A stretch of DNA of 64,000 nt. Origin: Chloroflexota bacterium. GTDB taxonomy: Bacteria; Chloroflexota; FW602-bin22; JACPRP01. A program made the position numbers and the translations under genes. Below the pieces are notes generated by a model, which saw only the letters and a program-made list of their open reading frames with translations, did no database searches and was not told the origin of the DNA. Of the stretch, positions 23,931 through 32,058 are shown in pieces. Each line of letters starts with the position of its first letter. The stretch's first letter is position 1. The stretch lies in contig JACQUC010000258.1 in NCBI GenBank assembly GCA_016210495.1, forward strand, positions 1-64,000, read 5' to 3'.

Positions 23931-26084
23931 GTGGACTTCTTCTTCGAACCAAGGAATGTGGCGATAATCGGCGCTTCCAGCAACCCCGAGAAGGCCGGCT
24001 ACGCCATTGTGCAAAATCTTCTCAACAGCTACAAAGGCCAGATCTTCCCCATCAACCCCAGGGGCGACAGCATTCTTGGCCTGAAATCCTACGCTTCTGT
24101 GCTTGATGTTCCGGAAGAGATTGATCTCGCCGTGGTGATCGTAAAAGCCGAAGACGTGTCCAGCGCGGTGGCGCAGTGCGCTCAGAAGGGCGTGCGCGGC
24201 GTCGTCATCGAGTCGGCGGGCTTTGCCGAGATCGGCGAGGAGGGTCGCAAGCTTCAGGAGCGGTTAGTCGGGCTGGCCAGGACGAGCGGCGCGAGAATCT
24301 GGGGACCAAACTGCACGGGGATCGCGAACTTCGAGCGCGGCCTCGTCACGTCCTTCATCGTGCGTCATTTGTCGGAGATTCGGAGCGGCAACGTCTCCTT
24401 TGTTTCCCAGAGTGGCATGATGGCCGGGGCGCTCTTGCTGCAGATCGTCACCAGCGGGATCTTCCGTGTTAGCAAGTCCTGCGCTATCGGCAACAAGGCC
24501 GATGTGGACGAGTGCGACATCCTGGAGTACCTCAGCCAGGATTCCAGCACCGAAGTGATCGCTATGTACCTCGAGTCGATCAAGGACGGCAGGCGGTTTA
24601 TGCGGGTCGCTCGCGAGGCGTCCCGGCGAAAGCCGATGGTGGTGCTAAAGGCCGGTAGGACGGCCCGGGGAGCGGTGGCGAGCATAAGTCACACCGGCAG
24701 CCTCGCCGGAGATGACAAGATCGTCGACGCTGCCTTCCGGCAACTGGGCATTACACGCGTGTACGACTTCGCCGAGCTGATGGACGTGGCCCAGGCCTTC
24801 TCCTGCCTACCGTTCCGCAACGCAGGTGACCGCATCGCCATCATCACTATCACGGGCGGCGGCGGTGTCGTGGCGACCGACCTCCTGGAAACCAGCGGCC
24901 TCAGAGCCGCGGAGTTTTGCGCTGAAACCGAAGCCAGACTCAGGGCAGAGCTTTTTCCTTCATGGGCGCCTGCCAGCAACCCGCTGGACGTCTGGTCGGC
25001 TCGCGAGCGGTACCCGCTGCAAAAGGTGCTGGACGATAGCGTGGAGATTCTTCTGTCCGATGAAGGTGTCGACGGTTTGATGCTTCTGCTGCTCGGCTAC
25101 GAAGGGACGGGTGAGGCGGACATCGAGCGGGTGGCAAGGTTGGCGTGCGCTTGTGGCAAGCCTGTGGTCGGCTGGGTGGGTGGACACGTGCGCTACGTGG
25201 ACGAATGGAGCGAGGCGCTGCGGCGTGGCAACGTCCCAACCTTCCGCCACCTGCCGATGGCGGTGCGGGCCTTGAAGGCGATGGAGGAGTACGCCGCGTG
25301 GCTCAGGCGAGATGCTAGTCTGGCAATCCCAGTTGGCACAGGCGCTGTAGGGACGTTGCATGCAACGTCCCTACAGCGCGCAACGTCCCCACACCGAGAG
25401 GTCTTTGGCGCTGTGCAGGACGGTAGACACGTGCTAACCGAAGGCGAGGCCAAGCGCGTGCTGGCGGAGTATGGTATTCCCGTCACCCGAGAGATTCTTG
25501 CTACCAGCGCCGATGCCGCCGTCCGCGGCGCGCGAGAGATCGGGTACCCGGTCGTGATGAAGGTTGTGTCGCCCGACATTCTCCACAAGTCGGACGTCGG
25601 TGGCGTTAGAATCGGCGTGCAAAACGACGACGAGGCGAGGGTCGGCTACGAGAAGATACTGGCGGCTTCCCAACGCGCGGTGCCGAGCGCCCAGATTCTG
25701 GGCGTATCTGTCCAGGAGATGCTGCCTCCCGGAGTCGAGGTCATCGTGGGCGTCACGCGCGACCCGCAATTCGGGCCGGTCGTGATGTTCGGGCTCGGCG
25801 GCATTTTCGTCGAGGTGTTCGCCGACGCCGCCTTCGGGGTTGCGCCGCTCTCAGATGCCGACGCCGAGCAGCTCATTCGCCAGACCAAAGGCTACGCCCT
25901 GCTGAAAGGTGCCCGAGGTAAGCCTCCGTCCGACATCGCGGCCATCAAGCGCGTCCTCGTCGCCGTCTCGCGTCTGGCCGTTGACCTCGACCAGGTTCAA
26001 CAGCTCGACATAAATCCCCTGATCGTCTACGGGGCCGGCCTCGGCGCCAAAGCCGCCGACGCGCTGATCGTTCTCTCGCGGTGA
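23931..26084 (+). CDS. ADP-forming acyl-CoA synthetase (acetate-CoA ligase type, fused alpha-beta)
   Basis: The GTG at 23931 fits the family start (VDFFFEPRNVAIIGASSNPEK). The frame is open to an ATG at 23886 inside livF, which would add residues without homology. 717 residues: CoA-binding Rossmann domain (about 1-125), succinyl-CoA-ligase-like domains (about 145-460) and an ATP-grasp domain (about 485-717, EGEAKRVLAEYGIPVTREILA, YPVVMKVVSPDILHKSDVGGV). It makes acyl-CoA with ATP to ADP and phosphate, reversibly. Residues about 471-487 are encoded by a perfect palindromic repeat inserted in the linker. The coupling with livF suggests activation of the imported acid. Confidence 0.87.
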   Translation: MDFFFEPRNVAIIGASSNPEKAGYAIVQNLLNSYKGQIFPINPRGDSILGLKSYASVLDVPEEIDLAVVIVKAEDVSSAVAQCAQKGVRGVVIESAGFAEIGEEGRKLQERLVGLARTSGARIWGPNCTGIANFERGLVTSFIVRHLSEIRSGNVSFVSQSGMMAGALLLQIVTSGIFRVSKSCAIGNKADVDECDILEYLSQDSSTEVIAMYLESIKDGRRFMRVAREASRRKPMVVLKAGRTARGAVASISHTGSLAGDDKIVDAAFRQLGITRVYDFAELMDVAQAFSCLPFRNAGDRIAIITITGGGGVVATDLLETSGLRAAEFCAETEARLRAELFPSWAPASNPLDVWSARERYPLQKVLDDSVEILLSDEGVDGLMLLLLGYEGTGEADIERVARLACACGKPVVGWVGGHVRYVDEWSEALRRGNVPTFRHLPMAVRALKAMEEYAAWLRRDASLAIPVGTGAVGTLHATSLQRATSPHREVFGAVQDGRHVLTEGEAKRVLAEYGIPVTREILATSADAAVRGAREIGYPVVMKVVSPDILHKSDVGGVRIGVQNDDEARVGYEKILAASQRAVPSAQILGVSVQEMLPPGVEVIVGVTRDPQFGPVVMFGLGGIFVEVFADAAFGVAPLSDADAEQLIRQTKGYALLKGARGKPPSDIAAIKRVLVAVSRLAVDLDQVQQLDINPLIVYGAGLGAKAADALIVLSR
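25342..25379. repeat. Perfect 38-bp palindrome inside the acyl-CoA synthetase gene
   Basis: GCGCTGTAGGGACGTTGCA is followed by its exact complement. The repeat is in frame, adds a short Ala/Thr/Ser-rich linker and does not break the gene. It shares its core with copies at 19745 and 47628. Confidence 0.8.
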
Positions 26085-26153
26085 GGCCACATCTGTCGCA
26101 GGCACCCGGACGCAAAACCCGGGCCGCGGCCAACTGGCCGCGACACCCGTAGC

Positions 26154-26172
26154 CGCACCTTTTACAGGTGCG
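26154..26172. repeat. Small GTAGCCGCACC-type hairpin
   Basis: CGCACCT and AGGTGCG arms with a 5-nt loop are preceded by GTAGC. A second copy with a different stem is at 46051-46069. They lie in the 170-nt gap between the acyl-CoA synthetase and the CitE-like gene, together with another hairpin (GGCCGCG...GGCCGCG-like, about 26122-26143). Confidence 0.5.
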
Positions 26173-26254
26173 CGGAGCCCGTCGGCCTTACCGAGGTTGT
26201 GGCCACGACAGTGCTGCACTGGGCGGCGAGTAAACCGAGGGAGTGTGCAAAGAA

Positions 26255-27106
26255 ATGGAACTGCTACGCACCTTGCTCTTCGTTCCTGGCAACAGGCAGA
26301 AAATGATCGACAAGGCCATCTCTTTGGCCGCCGATGCCCTCGTGCTTGATCTGGAGGATTCCGTCGCTCCAGCGGAAAAGGAACTGGCCCGCCAGACCAT
26401 ACGCGAGTCGCTGTCCAATCGCGTGCCGGGTGGCCCGGACCTATACGTTCGCGTCAATGGGACCGCCACCGGGCTGATCGAGGCTGATCTCGACGCGGTC
26501 GTCGTTCCAGGACTCGCGGGCATAATGCTGCCGAAGGCCGAGTCGGCGGAGCAGGTTCGCCACGTCGACGCACTGATTGCACGGCGCGAGGCGAAAGTCG
26601 GCCTGCCGGAAGGTAGCCTGAAGCTGATTCCCATTATGGAGACGGCCAGAGGCATCATCCAGGCAGTCGACATAACGGGCGCGAGCGAGCGCACCGTGGC
26701 GATCGCTTTCGGCGCCGAGGACTTCACGCTCGACATTGGCACGACTCGGTCCAAAGAAGGGTCCGAGTTGTTCCACGCGCGCTCGGCGATGGTGTTGGCC
26801 GCGGCAGCACACGGGGTGCAGGCCCTCGACACGGTGTTCTCCGACGTTGCCGACGACGAAGGGCTTCTGGCCGACGCCACCCTCGGACGCAGGCTGGGCT
26901 TCAGCGGCAAGTGTCTGATCCATCCCAAGCAGATCGCGCCTGTCACCCAGGTCTACAGTCCATCTCCTGAAGAGATCACCTACGCGCAACGTATCGTCGA
27001 GGCCTTCCAGGCGTCGGGCTCCGGCGTGATCTCGCTGGATGGCAAAATGATCGACCCGCCGGTATACCAGCGGGCGAAGAGGGTTTTAGAGAGGGCGGGC
27101 TCCTAG
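26255..27106 (+). CDS. CoA ester lyase, CitE/HpcH family
   Basis: 283 residues from the ATG at 26255; a GTG at 26243 is the alternative, and neither has ideal ribosome-site spacing. LLRTLLFVPGNRQKMIDKAI, ADALVLDLEDSVAPAEKE, YVRVNGTATGLIEADLDAVV, LIPIMETARGI and GFSGKCLIHPKQI are the CitE-like TIM-barrel motifs, with E and D residues for Mg. The family splits or forms malyl-, citramalyl- and related CoA thioesters. It is not in a citrate lyase operon, so malyl-CoA-type chemistry is more likely. Its stop shares CTAG with the convergent fumarase gene. Confidence 0.87.
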   Translation: MELLRTLLFVPGNRQKMIDKAISLAADALVLDLEDSVAPAEKELARQTIRESLSNRVPGGPDLYVRVNGTATGLIEADLDAVVVPGLAGIMLPKAESAEQVRHVDALIARREAKVGLPEGSLKLIPIMETARGIIQAVDITGASERTVAIAFGAEDFTLDIGTTRSKEGSELFHARSAMVLAAAAHGVQALDTVFSDVADDEGLLADATLGRRLGFSGKCLIHPKQIAPVTQVYSPSPEEITYAQRIVEAFQASGSGVISLDGKMIDPPVYQRAKRVLERAGS

Positions 27107-28011
27107 CGCTCGCCCAGATGCGGATGCGTGAGGTACTCGACCTCGCCGCTGCCGTGAATTCTGGCGCGCGAGTATCGCGACGCCCAGCAGTAGAAGGCCA
27201 CGGCGATTGGAAAGACCGCCGAGTGGGTGCCGGCTATCTCCATGTGCACGGCTAGACAGGTCGTCTCCCCTCCTACGCCCAGCGGTCCTATGCCAAGCTG
27301 GTTCAGCGCCGTGTAGAGCTTGTCTTCGAGCGCCGCAACTTTCGGGTCCGGATTGCGCGAGTTCAAAGGCGTGCGGTAGATGGCCTTGCGGGCGAGTTGC
27401 TCAGTGTAGTCCAGCCCGAATCCTCCGACGGCCACGCCGACGATCGTCGGCGTACAGGGCTCGCCGCCGGGCATCGAAACGGCGTCGATAACCGTTTTCA
27501 GAATGGTCTCCTCTTTGGGCGCGCCGGGTATCGGCACGACACACGACCACTTGAGCTCGGCACCGCCGCCCTTGGGCACCGCCAGAATCTCGACGTAGTC
27601 CGCCCCATCCAGATAGTCGAAAAAGACCGGCGGCATCTGCCAGCCAACGTTGGTTCCTGGGTTCTCGTTGGTCAGTGGATTTGTTACCTGCTGGCGCAAT
27701 GGGGTGTCCGCCGTGGCTCGAGACGTGGCGTTGACGAAGGCCTGCCTAAGATGGCCCTCGACGGACACGGCGGAGCCCAGGGTCACGTAGTACATTGGCA
27801 CGCCGGTGTCCTGGCACAGCGGCACCCTGTCGCGCCGCGCGATCCCGAGGTTGTCGAGTATGGCTTTGAAATAGGCCTTGCCGGTGGGATTCGCTTCCTT
27901 TTCCCACGCCTTCCTGAGCGCTCGCTCGACGTCCGGCGGCAGCTCAATGGACGCGTGGCAAAGCAACGTGTAGGCCACCTGCTCAATCTGATCCGCCCGG
28001 ATCGTGGTCAT
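27103..28011 (-). CDS. Class I fumarate hydratase / L-tartrate dehydratase alpha subunit
   Basis: 302 residues. Cluster cysteines are visible in PLCQDTGVPMY, GEPCTPTIVGV and GGETTCLAV. LTNENPGTNVGWQMP and GGGAELKWSCVVPIPG are also typical. The family is an oxygen-sensitive [4Fe-4S] hydratase interconverting fumarate and malate (or dehydrating tartrate), and needs a beta subunit. No beta gene is adjacent, so it must come from elsewhere. It lies downstream of the isopropylmalate-synthase-like gene on the minus strand, 139 nt apart. Confidence 0.87.
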   Translation of the reverse strand: MTTIRADQIEQVAYTLLCHASIELPPDVERALRKAWEKEANPTGKAYFKAILDNLGIARRDRVPLCQDTGVPMYYVTLGSAVSVEGHLRQAFVNATSRATADTPLRQQVTNPLTNENPGTNVGWQMPPVFFDYLDGADYVEILAVPKGGGAELKWSCVVPIPGAPKEETILKTVIDAVSMPGGEPCTPTIVGVAVGGFGLDYTEQLARKAIYRTPLNSRNPDPKVAALEDKLYTALNQLGIGPLGVGGETTCLAVHMEIAGTHSAVFPIAVAFYCWASRYSRARIHGSGEVEYLTHPHLGER

Positions 28012-28150
28012 TTCCCGCGTCTCCTAAATCAAGAATGTCCGCAACCTTCAGTGGCGCCGAGGAGCTACCGAGTTCACAGCAAAGGACGCGAAGGACGCAA
28101 TGATTCTTCATAATCCCCTTTGTGGCCTTTGCGGTTAGCGTATCTTCGCA

Positions 28151-29374
28151 CTACCGCCTGCCAAGGACCTTGTCCGCCAGCACTTTGAACTCGCCCTCGG
28201 TCAGCAGCCCCTTCTTCTCGAGCGACGCGAGCTTCACCTCCTGGACAAGCTCGTTGGCCTGGTCCGGGTTAAGCTGGAGGCCAAGCTTTTCCATCCACTG
28301 GTTGATCGAGTCGATGCCACTGTTCTTGCCCATCACGATTTCCGCCGGACGTTGGCCGACGAGGCTCCAGTGGTAGGGGAAGACCTCGAGAATGTGCTCA
28401 TCGCCGGCGTTCTTGAGCCAACTGGCGATAATGCCGGATTCGACGCTGTAGAGAAGCTCGCCCACGACAGGCCGGTTTGTCGGTATCTCCTGGCGCGCGT
28501 ATTCGCGCACCATCTTGGACAACTCGTACATTCGATCGTATTTCAGTCCGACGTCTATCCCGTACATCGTTAGCAACGACAGGACCGTCTCTTCCATCGA
28601 CGTGTTCCCAGCCCGTTCGCCGATTCCGGTGACGGTCGTGTGCGCTACCTCGGCTCCTTCGGCAAGCGCGATGATGGTGTTCGCCACGCCCATGCCAAAA
28701 TCGCTATGGAAATGAGTCTCGAGGGGCTTCTTAATGCGCTCCTTTGTGCGCCGGACGAACTGCGAGACGGCGTGGGGTGACAGCACGCCGAATGTATCGA
28801 CCAGCGCCAGCGCATCCATATGCCCCTCAGTGGATATCTTCTCGATCAAGTCCAGGTACCAGTTCATATCGGCTCGGGTAGCGTCGATGGGGAAGAAGAC
28901 GGTGTAGAGGCCCTGCTCCTTGGCGTACTGCGTGGCCTTGACGGACAGGTCTATGGCCTTCTCCAGCGGCCACTGGTAGGCATACTTGATGATATGCTCG
29001 CTGGAGGGAATCTCCATCACTACACCCTTGACGCCGCAGTCCTGGGCCCTTTTCACATCGTCGACCATACAGCGCGCGAAGGCGAAGATCTCCGGGCCGA
29101 GGTTTCTCTTGACGATCTCCTTGACTGCTGCCTCGTCCTCTTTGGAAACCGCCGGCATGCCCGCTTCGATCCGGTGTACCCCGGCCTCCGCAAGCTTCTC
29201 GGCAATGCGGATCTTCTCGTCTTTACGGAACTCGATGCCCGCCTGCTGCTCTCCGTCGCGGAGCGAGATATCGTGGATCTTGATGTTCTTCGCGAAAGAG
29301 AAACCGGTGCGTGACTCCTCCAGGTAATTCCAGGGGCTGACGAACCATTGTGATGATTTCCAGGGCTGCGACAT
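28151..29374 (-). CDS. Isopropylmalate/homocitrate-synthase-like (DRE-TIM metallolyase)
   Basis: 407 residues. The motif DISLRDGEQQAGIEFRKDEK replaces the usual DGEQ-x-PG with an Ala. The HxH pair is in ETHFHSDFGMGVANT, followed by the GIGERAGNTSMEE block. There is no C-terminal LeuA regulatory domain, but a short helical tail. The family condenses or cleaves 2-oxo acids and acetyl-CoA. A side role in the neighbouring CoA pathways is possible; leucine genes are absent nearby. Its -10 (TATAAT, minus strand about 29449-29454) has no clear -35. Confidence 0.83.
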   Translation of the reverse strand: MSQPWKSSQWFVSPWNYLEESRTGFSFAKNIKIHDISLRDGEQQAGIEFRKDEKIRIAEKLAEAGVHRIEAGMPAVSKEDEAAVKEIVKRNLGPEIFAFARCMVDDVKRAQDCGVKGVVMEIPSSEHIIKYAYQWPLEKAIDLSVKATQYAKEQGLYTVFFPIDATRADMNWYLDLIEKISTEGHMDALALVDTFGVLSPHAVSQFVRRTKERIKKPLETHFHSDFGMGVANTIIALAEGAEVAHTTVTGIGERAGNTSMEETVLSLLTMYGIDVGLKYDRMYELSKMVREYARQEIPTNRPVVGELLYSVESGIIASWLKNAGDEHILEVFPYHWSLVGQRPAEIVMGKNSGIDSINQWMEKLGLQLNPDQANELVQEVKLASLEKKGLLTEGEFKVLADKVLGRR

Positions 29375-29412
29375 ATCTACCTCCCTACCGATATCAGACG
29401 TGAACCTGTAGG

Positions 29413-29434
29413 GGCAACCCTGCGTGGTTGCCCA
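29413..29434. repeat. GTAGGGGC-type hairpin
   Basis: GGGCAACC (29413-29420) and GGTTGCCC (29427-29434), preceded by GTAGG. It sits in the leader of the isopropylmalate-synthase-like gene. Confidence 0.5.
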
Positions 29435-29515
29435 ATGCGCAAGCCATTATAAGGCCCGCATGAAGCATTATTCTGTCACATTCCGCACTCAGCAATTGTG
29501 CCATTCGATACACAA

Positions 29516-30217
29516 CTAGTCCAGCAAATCCGAGAGCGCTTCGACGTCGGGTATGTTGATAAACCTACCTTGCACAGATATCAGTCTCTTGCCGCGCAGG
29601 CTTTGGAGCTCGCGCGTGATCGTTGCGCGGCTGGAGGACACGAGATAGGCGATGTCTTGATGGCTGAAGACCGTGGAGATTTGAACGCCGCTGGGAGTCT
29701 CCTCGCCAAATCTTTCAGCCAGTAGCAACAACAGGGAAACCAGCCGCTTCTGCACCCTGTGCGACGTGGGGACACTGGTCAGCGTCTCCAGGTCGCGTAT
29801 CCTTTCGAGCAGCAGCCGAATGACGCCCAGGGCGCGCTCGCTGTCACTTGCCAGTTGCTCCTCAAAAGATGTCTTCTTCACGCGGCACACGACGGCGTCG
29901 CTCAATGCCCTTGCCTCGTACAGATGGACGGTGGGCTGCTGGCCCTTGCCGTTCATCAGAGCGGTGAGCCCGAAAAGGTTACCCGGCGCCAGTATCGTTA
30001 CGATGCTCTCCTCTCCGGTTTCCCACAGGCGGAAGAGGCCGACCGTGCCTCTGTGCAGCAGGAAAACGAATTTGGATCGCAGGCCAGCGAAGAAAATGGT
30101 ATCGTGCTTTTTGATCCTGCTAGGCACCGCGCTGCCTCGGCAAATCGTCCATAGCTTACACGGCGCGTTCACGCTTGGGCAGACGTCATATCGGTCAGGG
30201 TTGGAAACTGTGCTCAT
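29516..30217 (-). CDS. Crp/Fnr family regulator with possible Fe-S cysteines
   Basis: 233 residues: an N-terminal cysteine region, a cyclic-nucleotide-type beta-roll (about 30-115), a long dimer helix and a C-terminal winged helix (HQDIAYLVSSSRATITRELQSL). Cysteines C13, C20 and C26 at the N-terminus and C111 in DAVVCRV resemble the four FNR ligands: C20-x5-C26 matches FNR C23-x5-C29, and C111 sits like FNR C122. This suggests oxygen or NO sensing, which is inference. It is divergent from the fumarate-reductase-like operon, with a candidate operator between. Confidence 0.87.
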   Translation of the reverse strand: MSTVSNPDRYDVCPSVNAPCKLWTICRGSAVPSRIKKHDTIFFAGLRSKFVFLLHRGTVGLFRLWETGEESIVTILAPGNLFGLTALMNGKGQQPTVHLYEARALSDAVVCRVKKTSFEEQLASDSERALGVIRLLLERIRDLETLTSVPTSHRVQKRLVSLLLLLAERFGEETPSGVQISTVFSHQDIAYLVSSSRATITRELQSLRGKRLISVQGRFINIPDVEALSDLLD

Positions 30218-30234
30218 TTGGCAATGGCTCCCAT

Positions 30235-30250
30235 TGTGTTGTGGAACACA
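30235..30250. promoter_or_regulatory. Candidate operator between the Fnr-like gene and the reductase operon
   Basis: TGTGTT-GTGG-AACACA is a perfect 6+4+6 inverted repeat in the 97-nt divergent gap. A -10-like TATAGT (30295-30300) without a good -35 lies downstream, placing the operator centre about 63 nt before the likely start, where Crp/Fnr activators often bind. Confidence 0.4.
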
Positions 30251-30314
30251 GGAATTGTGGTAGCTCCGTCATAGAAGACCTGTGCAAACCCGAGTATAGT
30301 AGAGAACGCCAGCC

Positions 30315-31280
30315 ATGTCAACACAAAGAGATAGTTTTGTCGGTAACCAGATACTGGACGACGTTCTTGACACGGCGCACCCGCCCGTCGGACGCTTCCG
30401 ACTGATCTCCGCCGGCCTCGCGCAGAGCCACATGTTGCCTGTATCGGAGGACATCTCGGGATACAGTGCCTGTCTGTCCTGCGGCAACTGCGTAGACGCG
30501 TGCCCGGTCATCGCCGGCAATCCGCCGGACGAGCTAGTGGCGCGAACCTCGATGGCCCTGGAACATGTGGTTGGCGAGCAATGCCGTCGATGCTACAAGT
30601 GCATAGCATTGTGTCCCCAGGTCGACCGACCGATTAAGGATTACGTTCGCTCGTTCCGCCGCGTGGAGCGCGTCGTGCACTGGATGCTGCTTGTATCGGT
30701 GGGTGTGCTCGCGCTGACCGGTATCACCATTTTCCATTTCCGCGAAGCGCTCCCCGATGTCTACTACTTTGGCCTGGGCGCGGCACACCGCACGCTCGCG
30801 ATCATCCTGCTGCTGGCGCCGGTGGTCTACTATCTGGCCGATCGGAGGCACCTGGGACGGGCGTTTCGCAAGACGCTTCACTGGGACGAAGCAGATCGTG
30901 CCTGGCTGCGCGACGCCTTGCGCTGGGCCGCGTCGTTTGGCAGAGAGGGCCGCCTCGTGCGCGGCGACTTCAACACGGGGCAGAAGCTCTGGTACGGATT
31001 CATAATTCTGGCCGTTCCACTGTTCGCCATCAGCGGTGTCGTTAAGTGGATCGGTCCGGAGGTCTTGCCAAAGGACCTCGTCGACTTCAGCTCCCTTTTC
31101 CACGCCAATCTTGCCCTCCTTTCGGACGTTCTTGTTGTGCTACACGTTTGCCTGAAGATCGTTTACCCCTATGCCAGAGACGCTTGGCGGGGGATTTCGT
31201 CTACGCTAGAGGTTTCGAGACTGCGTAGCGCCACCAACAGGCAGCAACGTCCGCGGTCGGGGACCTATCAGTGGGGATAA
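30315..31280 (+). CDS. 4Fe-4S dicluster protein fused to a cytochrome b561-type membrane domain
   Basis: 321 residues. The N-terminal ferredoxin-like part has CLSCGNCVDACP and CRRCYKCIALCP (about 55-115). From about 120, RRVERVVHWMLLVSVGVLALTG, LGAAHRTLAIILLLAPVVYYL and further segments including VLHVCLKIVYPYARD resemble formate dehydrogenase gamma/cytochrome b561 subunits, with several His residues able to hold haem b. It would connect quinone to the Fe-S and flavoprotein subunits encoded next. The fusion of an HdrC-like ferredoxin to the haem subunit is uncommon. Confidence 0.82.
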   Translation: MSTQRDSFVGNQILDDVLDTAHPPVGRFRLISAGLAQSHMLPVSEDISGYSACLSCGNCVDACPVIAGNPPDELVARTSMALEHVVGEQCRRCYKCIALCPQVDRPIKDYVRSFRRVERVVHWMLLVSVGVLALTGITIFHFREALPDVYYFGLGAAHRTLAIILLLAPVVYYLADRRHLGRAFRKTLHWDEADRAWLRDALRWAASFGREGRLVRGDFNTGQKLWYGFIILAVPLFAISGVVKWIGPEVLPKDLVDFSSLFHANLALLSDVLVVLHVCLKIVYPYARDAWRGISSTLEVSRLRSATNRQQRPRSGTYQWG

Positions 31281-31297
31281 TGTTCGGGGAGTAGCAG

Positions 31298-32044
31298 ATG
31301 GAAGTGATGGACGGGACTGTCAAAGGGAGTGCGACGATGGCCGAGGTCACGGGATTGGCAAAGGCGGTCGAACGCACGATTCCGGTGTACATCCTGGGTC
31401 GCAGGTACGAGGTTCCCGAAGGCCTGACCATTCAGAAGGCACTGGAGTGGGCCGGCTACAGGCTAACACGTGGCTGTGGCTGTCGAGGTGGCTTCTGCGG
31501 CGCCTGCGCTACCGTATATCGCAATAGCGGGGACTACCGGCTCAAGGTTGGACTCGCCTGCACGACCCTCGCCGAGCCGGAGATGCACCTCGCTAACATC
31601 CCTTTCTTTCCGGCTCCCAGGTCGATCTACGACCTCGACAAGATAAAGGACCCAATTACAGAGGCGGTCGCGCTGTATCCGAACATAACCCGTTGCTATG
31701 GCTGTGCGACTTGCGTCAAGGCGTGTCCTCAGAACCTTAACGTGATGGGCATCATCGCGGCGGTCTTACGGGGCAACCTCGAAAAGGCGGCAGAGCTGTC
31801 CTTCGATTGCCTGATGTGTGGCCTTTGCGCCGCTAGATGTCCGGCGGAGATCGCGCCGTACAACGTGGCTATGTACGCGCGCCGGGCGTACGTCAAATTC
31901 GTGTTGCGCAAGTCCAGCTTTCTGGCTGCCAGGACGGCCGAGATCAGGACGGGCAAGTACGACGAGGCCGTGGCCGACCTGACCCGGCTCGATACCGCGG
32001 CTTTGAAGCGGCTTTACGCCGAGCGAGATATGGAAGTCCCGTAG
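31298..32044 (+). CDS. Succinate dehydrogenase/fumarate reductase-like iron-sulfur protein
   Basis: 248 residues. The N-terminal 2Fe-2S domain has GCGCRGGFCGAC and a later CTT (about 60-90). The C-terminal domain has CYGCATCVKACPQ and CLMCGLCAARCPAEI, two [4Fe-4S] clusters. Order and length fit SdhB/FrdB or TfrB without its extra C-terminal half. It is 17 nt after the cytochrome gene and 14 nt before the flavoprotein gene, so the three encode one complex. Confidence 0.86.
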   Translation: MEVMDGTVKGSATMAEVTGLAKAVERTIPVYILGRRYEVPEGLTIQKALEWAGYRLTRGCGCRGGFCGACATVYRNSGDYRLKVGLACTTLAEPEMHLANIPFFPAPRSIYDLDKIKDPITEAVALYPNITRCYGCATCVKACPQNLNVMGIIAAVLRGNLEKAAELSFDCLMCGLCAARCPAEIAPYNVAMYARRAYVKFVLRKSSFLAARTAEIRTGKYDEAVADLTRLDTAALKRLYAERDMEVP

Positions 32045-32058
32045 CGAGGAGGAACGAG

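Noticed and set aside
31837..32058. N-terminal extension of the fumarate-reductase-like flavoprotein
   Set aside because: It overlaps the Fe-S gene, has no homology and a better GTG with strong ribosome site is at 32059.
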